Assembly: GCA_019689515.1 (NCBI GenBank)
Contig: JADGHI010000007.1
Span: 1 to 24,353 of the forward strand
Direction: 5' to 3'
Length of the DNA: 24,353 nt
DNA from: Acetobacteraceae bacterium
GTDB taxonomy: Bacteria > Pseudomonadota > Alphaproteobacteria > Acetobacterales > Acetobacteraceae
The notes below the pieces were generated by a model. That model saw only the letters and a list, made by a program, of their open reading frames with translations. It was not told the origin of the DNA and did no database searches. The first letter of the stretch is position 1. The number at the start of each line of letters is the position of its first letter. Of this stretch, positions 1-8,290 are shown piece by piece. Position numbers and translations under genes: made by a program.

Positions 1-12
1 GCCGCGGCGTGA
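1..12 (+). CDS. 3' end of an upstream gene (partial)
   Basis: Reading frame 1 gives Ala-Ala-Ala and then a TGA stop at 10-12, which overlaps the GTG start of the next gene at 9 as GTGA. That overlap is typical of translational coupling. CoxE-like VWA genes are usually preceded by a MoxR-family AAA ATPase (CoxD-like), so that is the inferred identity. Only three codons are visible and nothing in them identifies the product. Confidence 0.25.
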   Translation, partial: AAA

Positions 13-1400
13 ACGCTCCCCTCCCCGCCCCGACGCTGCTCGACTTCTTCCGCGCCGCGCGCGGCGCCGGGCTGCGCGTCTCGACGGCGGAGAGCCTCGA
101 TGCGATGCGCGCGGCGGAAGTGGTCGGCTTCGGCGACCGCGCGACCCTGCGGGACGCCCTCTCTCTGGTGCTCGCCAAGACCCCGGAGGAGAAACAGCAG
201 TTCGAGGAGTGCTTCGCGCTCTTCTTCGGCCGTGACGGCTTCCGTGAGGTGCCGGAGGCGCCGCCTCGGACGCCGAATGATGCGCCCGATCCCACGGCAC
301 CCGAGGGCTCCGAGGGTGCCGGCGAGATCGGCGGCGGGAGCCCCTCCCCGCTCGGCCGCATGCTGCTGGAGGGCGACCGCGCCGGCCTCGCCGCGGCGAT
401 GGAGGAGGCGGCGGAGGCCGTCGGCCTCTCCAACATCTCCGTCTTCACCCAGGTCAACATGTACGCCCGCCGCATCATGGAGCGGATGGGCCTCAAGGCG
501 CTGGAGGACGAGATCACCGCGCTGCGCCGCGCCCCCGCCGGCGCCGAGCGCGCGGAGCGCCTCGAACTCGCCCGGGACTACCTCCGCGGAGAGGTGCGCG
601 AGTTCGTGCAGCGGAACCTGACGCTCTTCGCCCGCGGCGAGACCGAGCGCTGGCGCGAGGAGATGCTGCGCCAGATGCGCCTGGCGAGCCTCGACCGGCG
701 CGACATGGAGCGCATGCGCCTGCTGGTGCGCGCCATGGCCCGGCGTCTCGCCACCCGCTACGCACGCGTGCGGCGGCGCGACCGGCGCGGGCATCTCGAC
801 GCGCGGCGCACGCTCCGGCGCAACATGGCCTGGGGCGGCGTGCCGTTCCGCACCGTCTGGAAGCAGCGCAAGATCGAGAAGCCGAAGCTCTTCGTCCTGT
901 GCGACGTCAGCGGCTCGGTCGCCACCGTGGCGCAATTCCTGCTGCTGTTCATCTACTCGCTGCTCGAGGCGCTGTCCGGCGTGCGCGCCTTCGCCTTCAC
1001 CTCCGGCACGATCGAGGTGAGCGACATCCTCGAGCGCGAGCCCATCGAGCAGGCGATCGCGCAGATCATGGGCCGGATCGGCTTCGGCTCCTCGAATTAC
1101 GGCACCTCCCTCGAGGATTTCGAGAAGGGCTGGATGGAAGCGGTGGACAGCCGCACGACGGTGATCGTGCTCGGCGACGGGCGCGGCAACCGCACCGAGC
1201 CGCGGGTGGACATCCTCCAGCGTCTCGCGGAGCGGTCGAAGCAGGTGATCTGGCTGAACCCGGAGCACCCGGCCTCCTGGGGCACGGGCGATTCCGACAT
1301 GCTGCGCTACGCCCCGCATTGCCGCGTGGTGGCGCAATGCGCGACGCTTCAGCAGCTCGAGCGGGTGATCAGCGACATGCTTCGCAACCACGCCGGCTGA
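9..1400 (+). CDS. CoxE-like VWA domain protein
   Basis: The 463-residue protein belongs to the CoxE-like von Willebrand A family. Its C-terminal half carries a MIDAS metal site: D-V-S-G-S from Asp299, a GTSLEDF segment with Thr366, and LGDGRGN with Asp390. The N-terminal part is helical and charged with an acidic, Pro/Gly-rich linker near residues 80-115. Relatives act with MoxR-type AAA ATPases as chaperones that load metal or cofactor into enzymes such as CO dehydrogenase; the client here is unknown because no such enzyme is in the window. The GTG start at 9 overlaps the stop of an upstream gene, suggesting an operon entering from the left. There is no signal peptide, so it is probably cytoplasmic. 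The family assignment is firm; the partner and client are inferred. Confidence 0.88.
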   Translation: MNAPLPAPTLLDFFRAARGAGLRVSTAESLDAMRAAEVVGFGDRATLRDALSLVLAKTPEEKQQFEECFALFFGRDGFREVPEAPPRTPNDAPDPTAPEGSEGAGEIGGGSPSPLGRMLLEGDRAGLAAAMEEAAEAVGLSNISVFTQVNMYARRIMERMGLKALEDEITALRRAPAGAERAERLELARDYLRGEVREFVQRNLTLFARGETERWREEMLRQMRLASLDRRDMERMRLLVRAMARRLATRYARVRRRDRRGHLDARRTLRRNMAWGGVPFRTVWKQRKIEKPKLFVLCDVSGSVATVAQFLLLFIYSLLEALSGVRAFAFTSGTIEVSDILEREPIEQAIAQIMGRIGFGSSNYGTSLEDFEKGWMEAVDSRTTVIVLGDGRGNRTEPRVDILQRLAERSKQVIWLNPEHPASWGTGDSDMLRYAPHCRVVAQCATLQQLERVISDMLRNHAG

Positions 1401-1428
1401 TCCGGGGAGCGCCGCTGCGCGGCCGTCA

Positions 1429-2928
1429 CTACCGCTCGCGCAGCGGCAGGTCCTTCAGACTGAAGGCTGCGAGGGCGCCGCAGACGAGGATCGCCGCGCA
1501 GGCCACGAAGACCATCGTGAATGCGTCGGCGAGCGGGCCGGTCAGCGCCTCCAGCACCGCCGGCGGCAGGGCGGCGCGGCGGTCCGGGCGGAACAGCGCC
1601 AGGCCGGGATCGGCGCCGAGTACCGCCGCCTCCGCCGGCAGGCCCCCGGCGAGCTGCCCGATCAGCAGCGCGCTCAGCGCCGCCACGCCGAAGGCGCCGC
1701 CGAGCAGGCGGAAGAACATCATGCAGGCGACCCCAATGCCGCCGTCCCGCGGCTCCAGCGCGTTCTGGATCGCCACCGTCGTCGGCGACATCTGCCCACC
1801 GATGGCGAGGCCCAGCATCATCGTCGCGACCCAGTCGAACACCGGCGAGCGACCGAGCCCCACCACCGCGAGCGCGACGCAGACCACCGCCGCGACGCTC
1901 GACCCGAACAGCGGGAAGGCCCGGTAGCGCCCGAACCGCGTCACCATCTGGCCGGCGAGGAAGGACCCCGTGACGGTGCCGAGCGTCATCGCGATCAGCC
2001 GCATCCCGGACTCGTTCGCCGAGAGGCCGACCAGGAGCTGGTAGTTGAGCGGAATCAGCACCACCAGCCCGACCGAGACCATCGAGGAACAAAAGGTGGT
2101 CAGGATCGCGAGGGTGAACTCGCGCACCGCGAACAGCCGCAGCGGCAGCATCGGCTCCGGCGCGCGGCGCTCCCACGCCATCAGCGCCACCAGCGCGGCG
2201 AGGCCGATGCCGAAGCTGGCCAGTGCGTCCGGCGAATCCCACCGCCCGCTGCGCTGCACCGCGCTGATGCCGAGCAGCAGCGGCGTCGCCGAGGCAAGGA
2301 TCAGCGCCGCGCCGAGCCAGTCGATCACCGGCCGCTTCCCCGGCCTCCCCAGCCGCCGGAGCTGGTGGTAGGTCATCGCAAAGGCCGCGGCGCCGAGCGG
2401 CACGTCCACCCAGAAGATCCAGTGCCAGGAGAGGTACTCGGCGAACAGCCCGCCGAGCACCGGCCCGATTACGTTCGCCGTGCCGAAGGCGGTGGAGAGG
2501 TAGCCCTGGTACCGCCCGCGCTCGCGTGGCGGCAGGATGTCGCCCACCACCGCGAGCGCGACCGAGCGCAGGCCGCCGCCTCCCAGGCCCTGCACGACGC
2601 GCGCCGCGATCAGTTGCGCCATCGTCCCCGCCAGCGCGCAGAGCACAGCCCCAGCCACGAAAAGCGTGATCGAGACCAGCAGCACGGGCCGCCGGCCGAA
2701 CAGGTCGCTCAGCCGTCCGTAGATCGGCGCCGTCACCGTGGAGGCGATCAGATAGGCCGAGACGACCCAGGCGATCATCTCCCATCCGCCGAGATCGCCG
2801 GCGATCGCCGGCAGCGCGGTGGCGACGATGGTCTGGTCGAGGCTGGACAGGAACAGCGCCAGCATCAGCCCCACCACGATCGTGCGGATCTCGGCAGGGC
2901 TGAAGGCCGGCGGGGCCGGCAACGGCAT
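1429..2928 (-). CDS. DHA2-family MFS drug exporter (14 TM)
   Basis: This 499-residue membrane protein fits the drug:H+ antiporter-2 family of 14-helix major facilitators. TM1 contains the family's LDQTIVATALP segment (residues 30-40). Motif A, G-R-L-S-D-L-F-G-R-R, is at 71-80, and antiporter motif C, I-G-P-V-L-G-G, is at 154-160. Length matches EmrB/QacA relatives. It would export toxic organic compounds with proton import; the substrate cannot be told. The ATG at 2928 was chosen because the family N-terminus begins just after it. The same frame stays open a further 392 codons upstream, but that is antisense to the solute-binding gene. It is divergent from the ABC operon starting at 3109, and no regulator or membrane-fusion partner adjoins it. 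Confidence 0.9.
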   Translation of the reverse strand: MPLPAPPAFSPAEIRTIVVGLMLALFLSSLDQTIVATALPAIAGDLGGWEMIAWVVSAYLIASTVTAPIYGRLSDLFGRRPVLLVSITLFVAGAVLCALAGTMAQLIAARVVQGLGGGGLRSVALAVVGDILPPRERGRYQGYLSTAFGTANVIGPVLGGLFAEYLSWHWIFWVDVPLGAAAFAMTYHQLRRLGRPGKRPVIDWLGAALILASATPLLLGISAVQRSGRWDSPDALASFGIGLAALVALMAWERRAPEPMLPLRLFAVREFTLAILTTFCSSMVSVGLVVLIPLNYQLLVGLSANESGMRLIAMTLGTVTGSFLAGQMVTRFGRYRAFPLFGSSVAAVVCVALAVVGLGRSPVFDWVATMMLGLAIGGQMSPTTVAIQNALEPRDGGIGVACMMFFRLLGGAFGVAALSALLIGQLAGGLPAEAAVLGADPGLALFRPDRRAALPPAVLEALTGPLADAFTMVFVACAAILVCGALAAFSLKDLPLRER

Positions 2929-3024
2929 CGCATCTCGTGGCAAGGCGACGGGGACTCCGGGCGGCACCGTGGCCAAGCTACCGTGACCGCCGCGCCGGAC
3001 AAGGCAGCGGATGCGCTGGCGCAC

Positions 3025-3053
3025 TTGGTCATCGGCTGTCGATGTGCTGAGAT
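3025..3053 (+). promoter_or_regulatory. possible promoter of the ABC/CoA operon
   Basis: TTGGTC (3025-3030) and TGAGAT (3048-3053) are separated by 17 bases, in the gap between the divergent MFS gene and the solute-binding gene. The match to a housekeeping promoter is only moderate and high GC makes the call uncertain. Confidence 0.25.
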
Positions 3054-3108
3054 GCCGCCGAACAGCGGGCGGCCGCATGCGCCCGCAGCCACTGGAGGAA
3101 CCGCTGGA

Positions 3109-4233
3109 ATGACCGGGATCAGCCGACGCTCCACCCTCGCCCTGCCGATGCTGGCCCTCGCCGGAGGTGCGCGGGCGCAGGGCGCCGTGAACGTACCCCA
3201 GGGCTACCCGGCCGAATACCGCGAGATGGCGCAGGCCGCGCAGCGCGAGGGCAGCCTGCTGATCTACTCCATCATGTCCGCCGAGAACTGGCGCCCCGTC
3301 ATCCAGGGCTTCAACGCGCGCTACCCCGGCATCCGCGTCGAGACGCTCGACCTGCCGAACGCCCGCGACACCTTCGAGCGCTACCTCGCCGAGCGCGCGA
3401 CCAACAGCCGCACCGCGGACCTGATCGCCACCGCCGACCCGAACGGCTGGATGGACTTCCACGAGCGCGGCGAGCTCCTCGACTACGTCTCGCCCGAGGC
3501 GGCTGCCTGGCCGGCCTGGGGCAAGCCGCTGCCGGGCCTCTACACCGTCTCGGCCGACCCGCTGATCCTGATCTGGAACAACACGCTGGTGCCGGAGGCG
3601 CGCCGCCCGCGCAGCTTCGAGCAGTTCGTCGAGCTCGCCAAGGCGAACCAGAGCCGCTGGCGCAACAAGATCACCAGCTACGGCGCGCACTTCTCGACTT
3701 TCGGCTACAACGGCAACTACGCCTTCATCCGCAAGACCGGCGACAAGGGCTGGCAGTGGTTCGCTGAGCTCGCCAAGCTGCAGCCGCGCTTCGAGCGGTC
3801 CGGCGGCCCGATGACGGAGAAGGTGACCTCGGGCGAGTACGCCGTCGCCTGGTTCGTCTCCGCCATCACTTTCTGGCCGCGGCTGAACGATCCGGCGCGC
3901 GCCCGCCTGCTCGGCTGGAGCTTCATCCCCGAGGCGCAGCCGATGATGATGCGCGGCGTCGGCATCCCGAAGGGCTCGCGCAACATCAACGCCGCCAAGC
4001 TGATGCTCGACTACATCGCCTCGGCCGAGGGCCAGCGCGCCTTCGGCATCGGCGGCCTGACCCCGGCGCGGCCGGACGTGAAGCCCGGCGAGGGCATCCG
4101 CCACACCTACAGCTCGATCGTCGAGGCGATCGGCGGCGACGCGAACATGGCGCTGGTGGACTATGACCCCGCCTTCGCGCGCGACTACGACTCCTTCATG
4201 GCACGGTGGAAGCAGACCTACGGCATCCGATGA
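3109..4233 (+). CDS. ABC transporter periplasmic solute-binding protein (AfuA/Fbp-like)
   Basis: The 374-residue protein starts at ATG 3109 behind a strong GGAGGA site (3094-3099). The N-terminus, SRRSTLALPMLALAGG with an ARA-Q cleavage site near residue 22, is a Tat-type twin-arginine signal, so the protein is periplasmic. The mature part is a family-1 type extracellular solute-binding protein, related to the 'iron(III)' AfuA/FbpA group, which also includes binders of carboxylates, phosphonates and other small anions. Its stop overlaps the permease start as ATGA. Because CoA-transferase and CoA-ester lyase genes follow in the same operon, an organic acid is a more likely ligand than iron. 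That is inference from context; no iron-binding Tyr pair was verified. Confidence 0.87.
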   Translation: MTGISRRSTLALPMLALAGGARAQGAVNVPQGYPAEYREMAQAAQREGSLLIYSIMSAENWRPVIQGFNARYPGIRVETLDLPNARDTFERYLAERATNSRTADLIATADPNGWMDFHERGELLDYVSPEAAAWPAWGKPLPGLYTVSADPLILIWNNTLVPEARRPRSFEQFVELAKANQSRWRNKITSYGAHFSTFGYNGNYAFIRKTGDKGWQWFAELAKLQPRFERSGGPMTEKVTSGEYAVAWFVSAITFWPRLNDPARARLLGWSFIPEAQPMMMRGVGIPKGSRNINAAKLMLDYIASAEGQRAFGIGGLTPARPDVKPGEGIRHTYSSIVEAIGGDANMALVDYDPAFARDYDSFMARWKQTYGIR

Positions 4234-5963
4234 GCGGCGCAGCCGTCTCCGCCGCCGGCGCGCCCGAGGCGCGACCGGCGGCGCATTCCTGGCGTGAGGC
4301 GCCGATCCAGTACGGGACGGCGCTGCTCACCCTCGTGCTGGTCGCGGCGCCGCTGCTGCCGGTGCTCTACCAGTCGGTGGTGGACCGGCCGCTCTACGAT
4401 GCCGGCAAGGAGCTTACCCTCGCGAACTTCGCGCGGCTCGCCAGCACCGAGGGCTTCGGCCTCGTTCTCTGGAACACCTTCGTCTTTTCGGCGCTGACCA
4501 CGGTCATCGCGCAGGTGCTCGGCACGCTCGCCGCGGTGCTGTTCGGCCGCACCGACATGCCCGCGGCACGGGTGCTCGGCGAGCTCTTCCTCTGGCCGAT
4601 CTACCTCTCGGCGCTGGTGCTCTCTTTCGGCTGGTACACGGTCTATGGGCCGTCCGGCTACCTGACCATGCTGTGGAACTCGGTGTTCGAGGCGCCGTTC
4701 TGGGACCTCTACACCCTCCCCGGCATGGCGGCGATCGCCGGCGTGTCGCTGGCGCCGGTCGCCTACATCTATTGCATGTCCTCGGCGACCATCACCGACC
4801 CGTCGCTCGAGGAGGCGGCGCGCGTCTCCGGCGCCGGCACCTTCCGCACCCTCTGGCGCATCACCCTGCCGCTGCTGATGCCGGCCATCGCCTACAGCGC
4901 GGTCCTGAACTTCACCGTGTCGCTTGAGCTGCTGGCGATTCCGCTCGTCTTCGGCGAACCAGCAGGGATCACGGTGCTGACCACCTTCCTTTACACCCAG
5001 GGCGTCGCGGGCGTCCGGCCGGACCACGGCCTGGCGGCGACGGCGGCGGCGCTGATGCTCGCCGTGGTCTGCTTCCTGGTCTGGCTCCAGGGCAGGCTGC
5101 TCGGCAACACGCGGCGCTTCGTCACCCTCGGCGGCAAGGCGACGCGGCCGCGGCCCTTCCGCCTCGGACGGCTGCGCTGGCCGCTTTTCATAATCTGCGC
5201 ACTCTACATCGCCGCGACCGTCCTGGCGCCGATCGGCGTCCTCGTCATCCGCGCCTTCGCGAGCTTCCTCTCGCCGATGGTCCCGCTGCTCGAGGTGCTG
5301 TCGCTCGAGAACTTCACCCAGCTCTTCGAGGAGCCGATCTACGCCCGCGCGGTCTGGAATTCCTTCGTCGTCAGCGCCGTCGGCGGGGCAATTGCGACTG
5401 CGCTGATCGCCATGATCGCCGTCATCGTGCACCGCTCGGAGTTCCGCTTCCGCGAGCCGCTGCACTACGTCGCGCTGTTCCCGCGCGCCGTGCCCGGCGT
5501 GGTCGCGGGCGTCGGCTTCTTCTATGCGATCGCGCTGATGCCGGGCCTTGGCGAGATCCGCAACACCATCTGGATCCTGGTCATCGCTTTCACCATGCGT
5601 TACATCCCGACCGGCTTCGGCGCCGTGGCGCCGATGCTGATGCAGGTCAGCCCCGACCTTGACCGCGCCGCCCGCGTGCAGGGCGCGGACTGGTGGACGA
5701 CCTGCCGTCGCATCATCCTGCCGCTCATGCGCCCGGCGCTGGTCGCCTGCTACACGATCCTCTTCATCTCCTTCTTCAAGGAGTACACGACGGCGATCTT
5801 CCTCTTCGCCCCCGGCAGCGAGGTGATCGGCACGGCGCTTCTGCACCTCTGGATCCAGGGCGAGGCGGGGCTGGTGGCGGCGCTCGCGGCCATCCAGGTG
5901 GGCGTCATCGCGGTCTGCGTCGCCGCGGCGCGCGCCGTCTTCGGAGTGCGGCTGCATGGCTGA
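4230..5963 (+). CDS. ABC transporter permease, two fused permease domains
   Basis: The 577-residue membrane protein contains two BPD-type permease modules in tandem, as in FbpB-like transporters that use one polypeptide for both membrane domains. Each module ends in an EAA loop that docks on the ATPase: E-E-A-A-R-V-S-G with ITLPLL near residues 195-215, and D-R-A-A-R-V-Q-G with IILPLM near 478-500. About twelve hydrophobic segments can be seen. The ATG at 4230 overlaps the stop of the binding protein (ATGA), and its own stop overlaps the ATPase start by 8 bases. It forms the inner-membrane channel of the importer encoded by 3109-7065. Confidence 0.9.
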   Translation: MSGAAVSAAGAPEARPAAHSWREAPIQYGTALLTLVLVAAPLLPVLYQSVVDRPLYDAGKELTLANFARLASTEGFGLVLWNTFVFSALTTVIAQVLGTLAAVLFGRTDMPAARVLGELFLWPIYLSALVLSFGWYTVYGPSGYLTMLWNSVFEAPFWDLYTLPGMAAIAGVSLAPVAYIYCMSSATITDPSLEEAARVSGAGTFRTLWRITLPLLMPAIAYSAVLNFTVSLELLAIPLVFGEPAGITVLTTFLYTQGVAGVRPDHGLAATAAALMLAVVCFLVWLQGRLLGNTRRFVTLGGKATRPRPFRLGRLRWPLFIICALYIAATVLAPIGVLVIRAFASFLSPMVPLLEVLSLENFTQLFEEPIYARAVWNSFVVSAVGGAIATALIAMIAVIVHRSEFRFREPLHYVALFPRAVPGVVAGVGFFYAIALMPGLGEIRNTIWILVIAFTMRYIPTGFGAVAPMLMQVSPDLDRAARVQGADWWTTCRRIILPLMRPALVACYTILFISFFKEYTTAIFLFAPGSEVIGTALLHLWIQGEAGLVAALAAIQVGVIAVCVAAARAVFGVRLHG

Positions 5964-7065
5964 GCTCGTGATCGAGAACCTCACCAAGCGCTTCGGCGAG
6001 GTTGTCGCCGTGGACTCGGTCTCGATCCATGTCGCCGATGGCGAATTCGTGACGCTCCTCGGCCCCTCCGGCTGCGGCAAGTCCACCACCCTCGCCGCGG
6101 TCGCGGGGCTCGACCGGCCGGATGGCGGGCGCATCTCCGTGGGCGGGACGGTCTATTTCGACGAGCGGACCGGCACCTTCCTGCCGCCCGAGGCGCGCAA
6201 TTGCGGCCTGGTCTTCCAGAGCTACGCGCTCTGGCCGCACATGACGGTGTTCGACAACGTCGTCTTCCCGCTGACGCTGCGCAAGGTTCCGTCCGCCGAG
6301 CGCAAGCGCCGGGTTGAGGAGGTGCTGGCGCTGGTCGAGATGGAGCCCTACGCCGACCGCTACCCGCACCAGCTCTCCGGCGGCCAGCAGCAGCGCGTGG
6401 CGCTGGCGCGCACGCTGGTGTACCGCCCGGAGATCCTCCTCCTCGACGAACCGCTCTCCAACCTCGACGCCAAGCTGCGCGACCGGGCGCGGACCTGGCT
6501 CGCCGAGCTGCGCACCCGGCTCGGCCTGACCACCATCTACGTCACTCACGACCAGATCGAGGCGCTCTCGCTCTCCGACCGCATCGTGGTGATGAATGGC
6601 GGGCGCATCGCGCAGATCGGCACGCCGCAGGACATCTACGAGCGCCCGGCCGATCCCTTCGTCGCCGACTTCATCGGCACGACAAACTTCCTGCCCGGCC
6701 GCGTCGTGGGGGCGCCCGACGGCGGACAGGCGCTCATTGAGCTCGAGGACGGCCAGCGCGTCGCGGTGCAAGTGGAGAGGCGCACAGCGGCGCCGGGCTC
6801 CCGCGTGACGCTTGCCTACCGGCCGGAGCAGATCGGCGTCGTGGCCGAGGGCGAGGCGGCGCCGGATGGCGCCGGCTCCGTCGTCACGGCACGCGTGATA
6901 AGCCGCGCCTATGTCGGCGGGCGCTGGCAGGTTGGCCTCGATCTCGGTGGCGGTCCGCTGCGGCTGGAAACCGCCCGGCCGCCCTCCGGCGAGCAGGTGA
7001 GGCTGTGGCTGCCCGCCGCAGGCGGCATCCTTTTCCAAGGGAGTACCGATGTCAGTTCCGAGTGA
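5956..7065 (+). CDS. ABC transporter ATP-binding protein (PotA/FbpC type)
   Basis: The 369-residue ATPase powers the importer. Visible motifs are Walker A GPSGCGKST (36-44), Q-loop Gln88, signature LSGGQQQR (140-147), Walker B ILLLDE (160-165), D-loop NLDAK and switch His198 in YVTHDQ. After residue ~240 comes a TOBE-type C-terminal domain, including the usual AYRPEQIGV segment, as in molybdate, polyamine and iron(III) import ATPases. Start ATG 5956 lies inside the end of the permease gene. The 3' end overlaps the CoA-transferase start by 17 bases, which ties transport and metabolism into one transcript. The substrate cannot be read from this subunit. Confidence 0.93.
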   Translation: MAELVIENLTKRFGEVVAVDSVSIHVADGEFVTLLGPSGCGKSTTLAAVAGLDRPDGGRISVGGTVYFDERTGTFLPPEARNCGLVFQSYALWPHMTVFDNVVFPLTLRKVPSAERKRRVEEVLALVEMEPYADRYPHQLSGGQQQRVALARTLVYRPEILLLDEPLSNLDAKLRDRARTWLAELRTRLGLTTIYVTHDQIEALSLSDRIVVMNGGRIAQIGTPQDIYERPADPFVADFIGTTNFLPGRVVGAPDGGQALIELEDGQRVAVQVERRTAAPGSRVTLAYRPEQIGVVAEGEAAPDGAGSVVTARVISRAYVGGRWQVGLDLGGGPLRLETARPPSGEQVRLWLPAAGGILFQGSTDVSSE

Positions 7066-8290
7066 GGGATTGCCCCGAGCGGACTACCAGACCGGGGTGC
7101 GCGGCCCGCTGTCCGGCTTGCGCGTGATCGACCTTTCCCGCCTCGTCGCGGGCAACATCCTCACGCAGCACCTCGTGGATTTCGGCGCCGACGTCATCAA
7201 GGTGGAGCCGCGCGAGGGCGACACGCTGCGCGGCTGGAAGGTCAAGGGCATCGAGACGGCCTGGAAGGTGCACTGCCGCGGCAAGCGCAGCCTGTGCATC
7301 GACTTCCGCCAGGAGGGCGCAATCCCGCTGATCCGCCGCCTCGTGCCGGGCGCCGCGATCTTCGTCGAGAGCTTCCGCCCCGGCACGCTCGAGCAGATGG
7401 GCCTCGCACCGGAGGAGCTGCTGCGCATCGAGCCCCGGCTCGTGATCGTGCGCATCTCCGGCTGGGGACAGACCGGCCCCTATGCGCGGCGCCCGGGCTT
7501 CGGCACTCTGGTCGAGGGCTTCTCCGGCTTCGCCGAGATGAACGGCTTCCCCGACCGCGAGCCGGTGCTGCCGCCCATGGCCCTCGCCGACGTCATCGCC
7601 GGCCTCACCGGCGCCTGCGCCGCGCTCGCCGCGGTGCGCGAGGTCGAGGTGAACGGCGGCCGGGGCCAGGTGATCGACCTGCCGCTGCTCGACCCGATGT
7701 TCAACGCGCTCGGACCGCAGGCCGCGAATTTCCGCCTCACCGGGACGAAGAAGCAGCGCAGCGGCAGCAGCAGCAGCACCGCCGCGCCGCGCAACGTCTA
7801 TCGCGCGAAGGATGGCGGCTATGTCTGCCTCTCCGCCTCCACCCAGGGGATGGCGATGCGGGTGCTGCGCGCGATCGGCCGGCCGGAGCTGTGCGACGAC
7901 CCGCGCTTCGCGACCAACAACGCGCGGGTGCAGAACCGCCACGAGCTGGACCGCATCATCGGCGAGTTCGTCGCCGCACGGACAGTGGACGAGAACGTCG
8001 CGTTCTTCGAGGAGGCCGAGGTGACCATCGGACCGGTCAACGACATCGAGCGCTTCATGCGCGATCCGCATGTGCGCGCCCGCGCGCTGCTTGCCGACTA
8101 CCCGGACGAGGAGATGGGCCTGTTTCCGCAGCACGCCGTCACCGCCCGCCTTTCCGGCACGCCCGGCGCGATCCGCGCGCCGGCGCCGAAGCTCGGCCAG
8201 CACACGCGCGACGTGCTGCGCGAGTCCGGCTTCAGCGAGGGCGAGATCGAGGCCGCCCTCGCCTCCGGCCTGGCGAGGGCCACGGCATGA
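7049..8290 (+). CDS. CaiB/BaiF family CoA-transferase (class III)
   Basis: The 413-residue protein is a class III CoA-transferase, which moves CoA between an acyl-CoA donor and a free carboxylic acid through an enzyme-aspartyl intermediate. The N-terminal PLSGLRVIDLSRLVAG and GADVIKVEPREGD segments are typical. The likely catalytic Asp is D181 in A-L-A-D-V-I-A-G-L-T-G. The AAPRNVYRAKDG segment near residues 245-258 is also characteristic. The ATG at 7049 has an AAGGGAG site at 7039-7045 and lies 17 bases inside the ATPase gene. Length equals the family norm. The lyase that follows, overlapping as ATGA, suggests it activates the imported acid before cleavage. Acid identity (malate, citramalate, itaconate-like) cannot be chosen from sequence alone. 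Confidence 0.92.
   Translation: MSVPSEGLPRADYQTGVRGPLSGLRVIDLSRLVAGNILTQHLVDFGADVIKVEPREGDTLRGWKVKGIETAWKVHCRGKRSLCIDFRQEGAIPLIRRLVPGAAIFVESFRPGTLEQMGLAPEELLRIEPRLVIVRISGWGQTGPYARRPGFGTLVEGFSGFAEMNGFPDREPVLPPMALADVIAGLTGACAALAAVREVEVNGGRGQVIDLPLLDPMFNALGPQAANFRLTGTKKQRSGSSSSTAAPRNVYRAKDGGYVCLSASTQGMAMRVLRAIGRPELCDDPRFATNNARVQNRHELDRIIGEFVAARTVDENVAFFEEAEVTIGPVNDIERFMRDPHVRARALLADYPDEEMGLFPQHAVTARLSGTPGAIRAPAPKLGQHTRDVLRESGFSEGEIEAALASGLARATA

Noticed and set aside
2365..3108. long upstream extension of the solute-binding protein frame
   Set aside because: The Tat signal and the GGAGGA site fix the start at 3109; the upstream part is antisense to the MFS gene.
2929..4104. 392-codon N-terminal extension of the MFS gene
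   Set aside because: It is in frame only because of high GC; it lies antisense to the solute-binding gene, and the family N-terminus begins at 2928.
4218..6134. 638-codon minus-strand open frame opposite the permease gene
   Set aside because: It is antisense to a clear two-domain permease and reads as Arg/His/Asp-rich repetitive sequence. Long antisense frames are expected at this GC content.
7755..7780. run of AGC triplets in the CoA-transferase gene
   Set aside because: It encodes the Ser-rich stretch just before the family's AAPRNVYR segment; a short codon run, not an array.
7052..8203. 383-codon minus-strand frame opposite the CoA-transferase
   Set aside because: Composition-driven shadow with no domain; the plus-strand gene is unambiguous.
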